DNA of 9,701 nt from Aurantibacter sp042094015 (lineage in GTDB: Bacteria; Bacteroidota; Bacteroidia; Flavobacteriales; Flavobacteriaceae), in the NCBI RefSeq assembly GCF_042094015.1, contig NZ_JBELDZ010000088.1, forward strand, positions 1 to 9,701. The letters are read 5' to 3'. This document shows, in pieces, positions 4,863-9,701 of the stretch. The notes under the pieces were generated by a model. That model was not told where the DNA came from. It worked only from the letters and a program-made list of their open reading frames with translations, and searched no databases. How positions within the stretch are numbered: the first letter of the stretch is position 1; the number at the start of each line of letters is the position of its first letter. The position numbers and the translations under genes were made by a program.

Positions 4863-7421
4863 TTAATAATAATTATTTATTGAATAAGCATAATTTGTAA
4901 TTGTTTTATTAGCATTAAATGTATGTATACCTCTTCCTAATGAAATTGTAGGTAAAGAAATAGTTGTTGTTGCTTCTGAAGTTAAGTTACCATTCCAAAT
5001 ATAATTATTTGGTGTTCCATCAACTGTATAAATTACATCAATGCTACTTATTACATTAGTTCCATTATTTTTAACCTCAACTGTTGGATTTAAATTAGTA
5101 TCGCAACTTATTTCATTAGAAAATCCAGCTATAGATATAAGTTTTACATCATTTAAGGCTAATTCTGTAGGAATAGTAGATTGCCAAACACCTCTTCCAT
5201 AAGTAGCGGCAGTAATTTTATCATCAAAAACATTTATTTCTAAATCTGTTACAGAGACGTTAGGTAAACCATTTTCAAATGGTTCCCAAAGTAAGGTGTC
5301 GTCATCATACCTATATACGCCTAAACTTGTTCCAACATATAAAGGGTTTTTAGAATGTAAGTTTTGATGTTTTACAACATATATTGGTAAGTTTGGTAAA
5401 CCATTAGATATATCTGTGAAACTGTTTCCACCATCAATAGATTTATATACTGTTGAAGAAGTAGTAACATAAAGTATAGAATTATCTGCATTATTTACTT
5501 CTATTGATGTAATATTTGACCCAAATGTTTCAATACTTGAAAAATTAATACCTCTATTTGTACTTTTTCTTAGAGTCCCATTAGTTGCTACATAAATATT
5601 ATCTGGATTAATATCGTCTATTTCTAGTTTATCAATATTTGTTCCAAAATCTGTCGATACCGCAACAAACGCTCCATTTGTAACTTTGTACAAGCTAGAG
5701 TAACCAGCATATATTTCACTTTCGCTGTTAATAAATAAAGGCGTAACCCAATTACCATTTTCTCCAGCCGGTCCTCCAATACTTCCACTACTAGATACAC
5801 CAGCTGTATTAGATATATATAAACCACCACCATTTTGAGTAAACCCATAATAAGCATCAGAATTATTTGGATCTATAGCAGTATCCATTCCATCTGCACC
5901 ATAGTAGTTTTGCCATGAATTATTACTAAAAGCATGTCCGCCATTATCTTGCAACCCACCTACCATTTTATCAGAAGTTTGTTTAGAAACAGATATCTTA
6001 TAAAATTGGCTAATTTGCATACCCGCTGTTAAATCCGTAAAACTAGAGCCAGCATTAATAGATTTATAAAACCCACCATCTGTACCAGCTAGTAATTCGC
6101 CATTAAAAAATCTTAAATAATGAATATCTGCATGCGTATAGGTAGAACTATTAGGTGAATTCCAATTATTAATTTGAGTAAAAGAGGACTGAGTAGGAGT
6201 AGTACCTATTGTTCCTTTCCAAATATTCAACACTCCTACATAAACTTCGTTTTCATTTGTATCAGAAACCGCAAAAGCTAAATCATACCAAGATTGAGTT
6301 GATTGAAATATATCTCCATTGTTTGCTAAATCGGCAACAGTAGTAAATGTAGAACCAGAATTAGAAGATTTATATATTGCTTTAAACCCATTAGAATTAT
6401 CTGCTGCTAATAAATATACAAGATTAGAATTTGATTTTGTTATATCAATTACTAAACGAGAAATATCACTAACGGGTAACCCAGAACTTATTATTGTAAA
6501 TGTATCTCCTGCATTTATAGATTTATAAAATCTGCTTTGAGAAACACCATAAATAATATTAGGGTTTGTTGGGTTTATTTTAATGTCTTTCATATTTCTA
6601 AAAGCTGTCCCAGTACATACAATCCAATTATCTCCTCCATCTATAGATTTGTATATTCCAGCATTAGTAGCAACCCAAAGCATACTTGTATCATTTGGAT
6701 TAATATAGATATCATTCATACTGTCAATATTGGGAAATGTATTAGGGTTTAATCCAGTCGGTTGAAATGTTAATCCACCATCTGTAGATTTCATAACTCC
6801 AACACTGTAAGAATCTCCAGCATCATCATCACCTGTTGCTATATATATTGTGTTTCCTGTTACTGCAATTCCGGAAACACCAATTTGATCTAAATTATCT
6901 GTGTAAGTGTTCCAAGTAACACCATTATCTATAGATTTCCAAAACCCACCAGCAGGTGCACCAGCATAATAAGTGTTATTATTTAATGGGTCTTTAATAA
7001 TTACATTAACTCTTCCTTGTCCAGAAGACCAAGAACCTGTATTTGTATGTGTAAAAGGGCCAACAGGTAACCAATTACTTTCGTCAACTAAACTGTTTTC
7101 TTGAGCTATTTTTTGATTTTTAATATTTTGAGAATTATTGTATAATTCTTTTGCTGTTGGTAGCGTTCCATCAGATTTAACAAAGTTTTTCCAATAGTTT
7201 TCCCAACGCTTAAATGGTTTGTAACCACTTCCTTTAATATTAGGATCTCTAGTTTCCCAATAGACATTAAAAGCATCTACAATTTCTTGAAACCTTAAAG
7301 GATTGTCTAATGTTCTAGACTCCATATTTAATGTTTTCATCCAAGGTGCTTCTGGATTAAACTGTGCCTGTGAAGAAATAGCGAATATAAAACTCGCAAT
7401 AAAAAGTAATTTTAATTTCAT
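4863..7421 (-). CDS. Secreted Asp-box (BNR/sortilin-like) repeat protein, truncated before its T9SS sorting domain
   Basis: This encodes 852 residues. A Sec signal peptide (1-20, ending SSQAQ) is followed by a conserved lead segment (about 21-100, FNPEAPWMKTLN...WENYWKNF) typical of these flavobacterial exoproteins. A beta-propeller region has at least eight Asp boxes of the form S-x-D/N-x-G-x-x-W/F: residues 163-170, 212-219, 259-266, 301-308, 352-359, 454-461, 620-627 and 661-668. A degenerate one sits near 704-712. Such propellers occur in sialidases, Vps10/sortilin proteins and xyloglucanases; no catalytic set is evident, so binding or enzymatic function is open. Residues of about 756-845 (VEVKNNGTNVISSIDVIYTVDG) look like a CARDB-type adhesion domain. 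The frame ends at NNYY followed by two stops, just where the chain should run on into the domain encoded at 4859-4002. The full-length protein would be about 1,137 residues. As read, the product could cross the inner membrane but would lack its T9SS export signal. It is best seen as the 5' part of a broken gene. Confidence 0.88.
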   Translation of the reverse strand: MKLKLLFIASFIFAISSQAQFNPEAPWMKTLNMESRTLDNPLRFQEIVDAFNVYWETRDPNIKGSGYKPFKRWENYWKNFVKSDGTLPTAKELYNNSQNIKNQKIAQENSLVDESNWLPVGPFTHTNTGSWSSGQGRVNVIIKDPLNNNTYYAGAPAGGFWKSIDNGVTWNTYTDNLDQIGVSGIAVTGNTIYIATGDDDAGDSYSVGVMKSTDGGLTFQPTGLNPNTFPNIDSMNDIYINPNDTSMLWVATNAGIYKSIDGGDNWIVCTGTAFRNMKDIKINPTNPNIIYGVSQSRFYKSINAGDTFTIISSGLPVSDISRLVIDITKSNSNLVYLLAADNSNGFKAIYKSSNSGSTFTTVADLANNGDIFQSTQSWYDLAFAVSDTNENEVYVGVLNIWKGTIGTTPTQSSFTQINNWNSPNSSTYTHADIHYLRFFNGELLAGTDGGFYKSINAGSSFTDLTAGMQISQFYKISVSKQTSDKMVGGLQDNGGHAFSNNSWQNYYGADGMDTAIDPNNSDAYYGFTQNGGGLYISNTAGVSSSGSIGGPAGENGNWVTPLFINSESEIYAGYSSLYKVTNGAFVAVSTDFGTNIDKLEIDDINPDNIYVATNGTLRKSTNRGINFSSIETFGSNITSIEVNNADNSILYVTTSSTVYKSIDGGNSFTDISNGLPNLPIYVVKHQNLHSKNPLYVGTSLGVYRYDDDTLLWEPFENGLPNVSVTDLEINVFDDKITAATYGRGVWQSTIPTELALNDVKLISIAGFSNEISCDTNLNPTVEVKNNGTNVISSIDVIYTVDGTPNNYIWNGNLTSEATTTISLPTISLGRGIHTFNANKTITNYAYSINNYY

Positions 7422-7492
7422 AATCCATTTTTTATAAAAATACGGAAAAACGAAAATAAAACGTTATTAATTAAGATTTTAATCGATAAAAA

Positions 7493-8017
7493 TTAATTAG
7501 TATTATTAAATTTTATCGTCTTTAATTTAGTTTCTTTTACTTTTTTTAACTCAATAACCTCAGAAACATTTTCGTTTGGAATTGTAATAGAAAGCACGTA
7601 GTGTTTAATTTTCCAGTCTTTTCCAGTCTTTTCTAAAACACCAGAACCTCTACATAATTCCATTTGTGTATCAAGAATTTCATCAAACCAAGCTAAATTT
7701 TGCTCTTTATTTATAAAAATATGTCGTTCTAAAGGTGTAAAACTCCATGCTTTTCCTTTATCAAAGTAAGGTTTAGAAAACGCCATAAATTCATGTTTAT
7801 TCCAATTTTCTGTAGCATCTGTTCCTATAAAAATAGCATTGTCTGCCATTAAACCAAAATAAGTATCAAAATTTGTGTTAGCAGCTGCTAAATGCCAATT
7901 ATTAAGAATAGTGCTTATTTTTTTCTCATCATTAATTTTAGATGTTATTTGTTTTGAACTATTACAAGAAAAAAACAAAAGTATTATAAAATTAATTAGA
8001 ATTGTTTTCTTCATCAT
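7493..8017 (-). CDS. NTF2/SnoaL-like domain lipoprotein
   Basis: This is a 174-residue protein. A short lipoprotein signal (MMKKTILINFIILLFFSC, lipidated cysteine at C18) is followed by a domain of about 130 residues with the plan of the NTF2-like superfamily (SnoaL/DUF4440 type). The N-terminal helix has ISTILNNWHLAAANTNFDTYFGLM, then comes AIFIGTDATENW, and the later strands include AWFDEILDT and WKIKHYVLSITIP. This cone-shaped fold hosts many unrelated activities, and no specific function can be assigned. Two ATGs stand in tandem (8017-8015 and 8014-8012). The first overlaps the stop of the upstream lipoprotein gene by one base (TAATGATG), which points to translational coupling. The product is probably anchored in the envelope. 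A 71-base gap separates it from the Asp-box gene downstream on the same strand. Confidence 0.82.
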   Translation of the reverse strand: MMKKTILINFIILLFFSCNSSKQITSKINDEKKISTILNNWHLAAANTNFDTYFGLMADNAIFIGTDATENWNKHEFMAFSKPYFDKGKAWSFTPLERHIFINKEQNLAWFDEILDTQMELCRGSGVLEKTGKDWKIKHYVLSITIPNENVSEVIELKKVKETKLKTIKFNNTN

Positions 8018-8532
8018 TATTCTGGTTTGATAATTTGTTGTTCTTCTTTTTCAAGCTTTTTATTTATTTGAAGATTTAAATTTGAAAATGCTACAAACAC
8101 ATCTTTTATAAAAATAAGATCATCTTTCTCCAATTGCTTTTTTATTTTTAATTCTTCTTGAAAACGATATAATTGATTTTGAAGTACTAAAACTCTTGCA
8201 TTTATAGGTTGAGAATCTATATTTTCTGGAATAGTCGTTTTTAATTCTAAAAGCGTTGAATTAAAAATATCTTCTTGCTCTGTAAAAAACGAAAAATTTA
8301 AATCTTTTATATTTAAAATAGCTTGATCAATTGCTGTGTAAGACTTCCATTCTTCAACAAGAACTTTAGCAGGTTTATCTAATAATATATCATTAAATTT
8401 TAATTTTGAAATTAGCCCTTTAGTTAAAACTTCCTTTTTAACTAAAGAAGTGTTTTCTTCTGTTTCTTTTTTTGAGTTATCAATACAACTTGATATCAAA
8501 AAGAAAACAAGAATTATAAAATACTTATTCAT
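8017..8532 (-). CDS. Lipoprotein of unknown function, first gene of a two-gene unit
   Basis: I do not recognise this 171-residue protein. It has a clear lipoprotein signal peptide (MNKYFIILVFFLISSC, cysteine C16), then a charged linker rich in K and E. The rest is mostly predicted helix. Residues of about 105-165 (VLVLQNQLYRFQEELKIKKQLEKDD... to the K/E-rich end) have a pattern consistent with amphipathic or coiled-coil helices. There are no further cysteines and no catalytic motif. Its stop codon overlaps the ATG of the SnoaL-like lipoprotein gene by one base, so the two are almost certainly made together. The leader holds a perfect TATATTTG -7 box on this strand (8559-8552), divergent from the threonine dehydrogenase gene. 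Confidence 0.75.
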   Translation of the reverse strand: MNKYFIILVFFLISSCIDNSKKETEENTSLVKKEVLTKGLISKLKFNDILLDKPAKVLVEEWKSYTAIDQAILNIKDLNFSFFTEQEDIFNSTLLELKTTIPENIDSQPINARVLVLQNQLYRFQEELKIKKQLEKDDLIFIKDVFVAFSNLNLQINKKLEKEEQQIIKPE

Positions 8533-8551
8533 TGTTTTTTAATATTTGAAA

Positions 8552-8559
8552 CAAATATA
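8552..8559 (-). promoter_or_regulatory. -7 promoter box for the lipoprotein pair
   Basis: On the minus strand this reads TATATTTG, a perfect match to the Bacteroidota TAnnTTTG box, about 20 bases before the ATG at 8532. The nearest TTTG upstream (8574-8571) is only 11 bases away, closer than the usual -33 spacing, so only the -7 element is well supported. Confidence 0.5.
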
Positions 8560-8618
8560 ATGTATAAATACAAAAGCTAAGTATTAACAAAAAAACACAT
8601 TTATAGTTTTATTTATTT

Positions 8619-8626
8619 TACTTTTG
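8619..8626 (+). promoter_or_regulatory. -7 promoter box for the threonine dehydrogenase gene
   Basis: TACTTTTG matches the Bacteroidota TAnnTTTG -7 box perfectly and lies 26 bases before the ATG at 8653, implying a short leader. No convincing TTG -33 box is seen at the expected distance in the very AT-rich upstream DNA. Confidence 0.5.
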
Positions 8627-8652
8627 TTAGAGTTAAAATTAAATATACCAGA

Positions 8653-9591
8653 ATGGAAGGTAAAATATTAATTATTGGAGCCGGAGGACAAATAGGTTCT
8701 GAACTTACGTTTAAATTAAGGGAGATTTACGGAAAAGACCAAGTTGTTGCTAGCGATATAAACTACAGTAATGTTACTTTAGTAAACTCTGGTACTTTTG
8801 AAATTTTAGACGCTCAAGACTATCAAGCCATTCAAATTTGTTGCGAAAAACACAACATAAAAACAGTATATTTAATGGCTGCTATGTTAAGCGCAACAGG
8901 AGAAAAGTATCCTAATAAAGCGTGGGATTTAAATACAGAATCTTTATTTCACGTTTTAAATTTAGCAAAAGCGAAATTAATAGATAAAATATTCTGGCCT
9001 AGTAGTATTGCTGTTTTTGGTCCAACAACGCCAAAAGAAAACACTCCTCAATATACTATTATGGAACCAACAACAGTTTATGGTATTACTAAACAGGTTG
9101 GCGAACGTTGGTGTGAATATTATAATCAAAAATATAATGTAGATGTTAGAAGTATACGTTATCCAGGAATTATTAGTTGGAAAACGTTACCTGGTGGAGG
9201 AACAACAGATTACGCAGTAGAAATATACCATGAAGCCTTAAAGTCTAATAGTTATGAGTGTTTTTTAAGTAAAAACACCAATTTACCAATGTTGTTTATG
9301 GATGATGCTATTAAAGCAACTATTGATATTATGCAAGCCAAACCAGAAACTATTAAAATAAGATCATCTTATAACTTGGCAGGTATTAGTTTTACACCTC
9401 AAGAAATCGCAGAATCTATCAAAAAACAATTACTAGAATTTACAATAACCTATAAACCAGATTTTAGGCAAGCTATTGCTAACTCTTGGCCAGGAAGCAT
9501 TAACGATTCCGAAGCTAGAAAAGATTGGAATTGGAAACATAGTTTTGATTTAGATGCCATTACTAAAGAGATGTTAGACAATTTAAAGTAG
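8653..9591 (+). CDS. tdh: L-threonine 3-dehydrogenase, short-chain (SDR, UDP-galactose-epimerase-like) type
   Basis: This 312-residue enzyme oxidises L-threonine to 2-amino-3-ketobutyrate with NAD+, the first step of threonine breakdown to glycine and acetyl-CoA. It is the extended-SDR form known from Flavobacterium and some archaea, unrelated to the zinc-dependent E. coli Tdh. The Rossmann fold starts with G9-A-G-G-Q-I-G15, and D35 at the end of the second strand fits NAD preference. The catalytic Y143-x3-K147 (YGITK) is present, with serines at 117-118 (WPSSIAVFG). The segment RYPGIISW...PGGGTTDYAVEIYHEAL (169-196) is typical of this threonine dehydrogenase group and sets it apart from sugar epimerases. 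Length is normal and the gene looks intact. It is transcribed alone, divergent from the lipoprotein pair, and ends at a hairpin terminator. It should be cytoplasmic. Confidence 0.92.
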   Translation: MEGKILIIGAGGQIGSELTFKLREIYGKDQVVASDINYSNVTLVNSGTFEILDAQDYQAIQICCEKHNIKTVYLMAAMLSATGEKYPNKAWDLNTESLFHVLNLAKAKLIDKIFWPSSIAVFGPTTPKENTPQYTIMEPTTVYGITKQVGERWCEYYNQKYNVDVRSIRYPGIISWKTLPGGGTTDYAVEIYHEALKSNSYECFLSKNTNLPMLFMDDAIKATIDIMQAKPETIKIRSSYNLAGISFTPQEIAESIKKQLLEFTITYKPDFRQAIANSWPGSINDSEARKDWNWKHSFDLDAITKEMLDNLK

Positions 9592-9616
9592 AAATAAGTA
9601 AGAAAATGTTATAAAA

Positions 9617-9644
9617 AAAGCCTCTACATTGCTGTAAAGGCTTT
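9617..9644 (+). terminator. Intrinsic terminator after the threonine dehydrogenase gene
   Basis: A hairpin pairs AAAGCCT (9617-9623) with AGGCTTT (9638-9644). After one mismatch, a further 4 bp (9625-9628 with 9633-9636) close a 4-base loop. The downstream T tract is weak, but the position 25 bases after the stop and before a convergent tRNA fits a terminator. The poly-A on its left could let it also stop transcription coming from the tRNA side. Confidence 0.75.
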
Positions 9645-9655
9645 ATCAATTAAAG

Positions 9656-9701
9656 TGGTCCCACATGGACTCGAACCATGGACCACCTGATTATGAGTCA
9701 G
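9656..9701 (-). tRNA. tRNA with CAT anticodon (Met or Ile2), 3' part only
   Basis: On the minus strand the sequence holds the 3' two-thirds of a tRNA. The anticodon loop is CTCATAA with CAT at 9695-9693, on a CTGA/TCAG stem that needs the next base outside the window for its fifth pair. The variable loop follows, then a T arm CATGG-TTCGAGT-CCATG, the acceptor strand TGGGACC, and a discriminator A at 9656. CCA is not encoded, because the next bases are CTT. The D arm and 5' acceptor strand lie beyond 9701. A CAT anticodon can be elongator Met, or Ile after lysidine modification; the visible part does not decide. Initiator tRNA is unlikely, as the three G:C pairs of its anticodon stem are absent. 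Confidence 0.92.

Noticed and set aside
4860..4865. Stop-codon reassignment or programmed readthrough of TAA TAA
   Set aside because: Other genes in the window end in TAA normally, and no recoding element is visible. A nonsense lesion is the simpler reading.
5624..6752. Short open frames overlapping the Asp-box gene (5624-5857, 6319-6528, 6537-6752)
   Set aside because: They lie in other frames of a gene with a signal peptide and repeated Asp boxes; their products look like frame-shifted repeats.
4863..7421. Naming the Asp-box protein a sialidase or sortilin
   Set aside because: Asp boxes are shared by several unrelated propeller proteins, and I could not identify a sialidase arginine triad or a glycosidase catalytic pair.
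7466..7482. AT-only hairpin (ATTAA / TTAAT) as a terminator after the SnoaL-like lipoprotein gene
   Set aside because: The stem is 5 bp with no G:C pair, indistinguishable from chance in this AT-rich gap.

Overview
The window is AT-rich chromosomal DNA from a Bacteroidota bacterium, most likely a marine-type Flavobacteriaceae. Four things point there: a C-terminal type IX secretion (T9SS) sorting domain, lipoproteins with short Bacteroidota-style signal peptides, TAnnTTTG-type -7 promoter boxes with no obvious Shine-Dalgarno sequences, and an SDR-type L-threonine dehydrogenase of the flavobacterial kind. The genus cannot be fixed from sequence alone.

Left part (1-1800). The first 39 bases, read on the minus strand, are the first 13 codons of a single-stranded DNA-binding protein gene (ssb). 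Beyond its leader, a lone small membrane-anchored protein gene (301-726) is framed by a pair of 24-bp inverted arms (246-269 and 727-750). This resembles one unit of a gene-cassette system. Two small cysteine-rich, probably metal-binding genes follow on the plus strand: a CxxCxxCC/YkgJ-family protein and a zinc-ribbon protein. A strong bidirectional terminator (1758-1789) closes them.

Middle (1817-7421, minus strand). A complete M13 (neprilysin/PepO-like) zinc metallopeptidase lipoprotein gene lies downstream of a large secreted Asp-box (BNR/sortilin-like) repeat protein gene, with a hairpin terminator between them. The Asp-box gene is broken. One uninterrupted reading frame runs from 7421 to 4002 except for two consecutive TAA codons at 4860-4865. 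They separate the signal peptide and repeat region (852 aa) from a jelly-roll-like domain and the T9SS sorting domain (285 codons). As read, the product would lose its sorting signal.

Right part (7493-9701). Two minus-strand lipoprotein genes overlap by one base (an unrecognised 171-aa protein, then an NTF2/SnoaL-like 174-aa protein). Their leader is divergent from a plus-strand SDR-type L-threonine 3-dehydrogenase gene. That gene ends in a hairpin terminator and converges on a tRNA gene with a CAT anticodon, cut by the window end.

The genes do not form one pathway; they look like ordinary flavobacterial housekeeping and envelope genes. The two points most worth a second look are the cassette-like unit at 246-750 and the tandem stops at 4860-4865.
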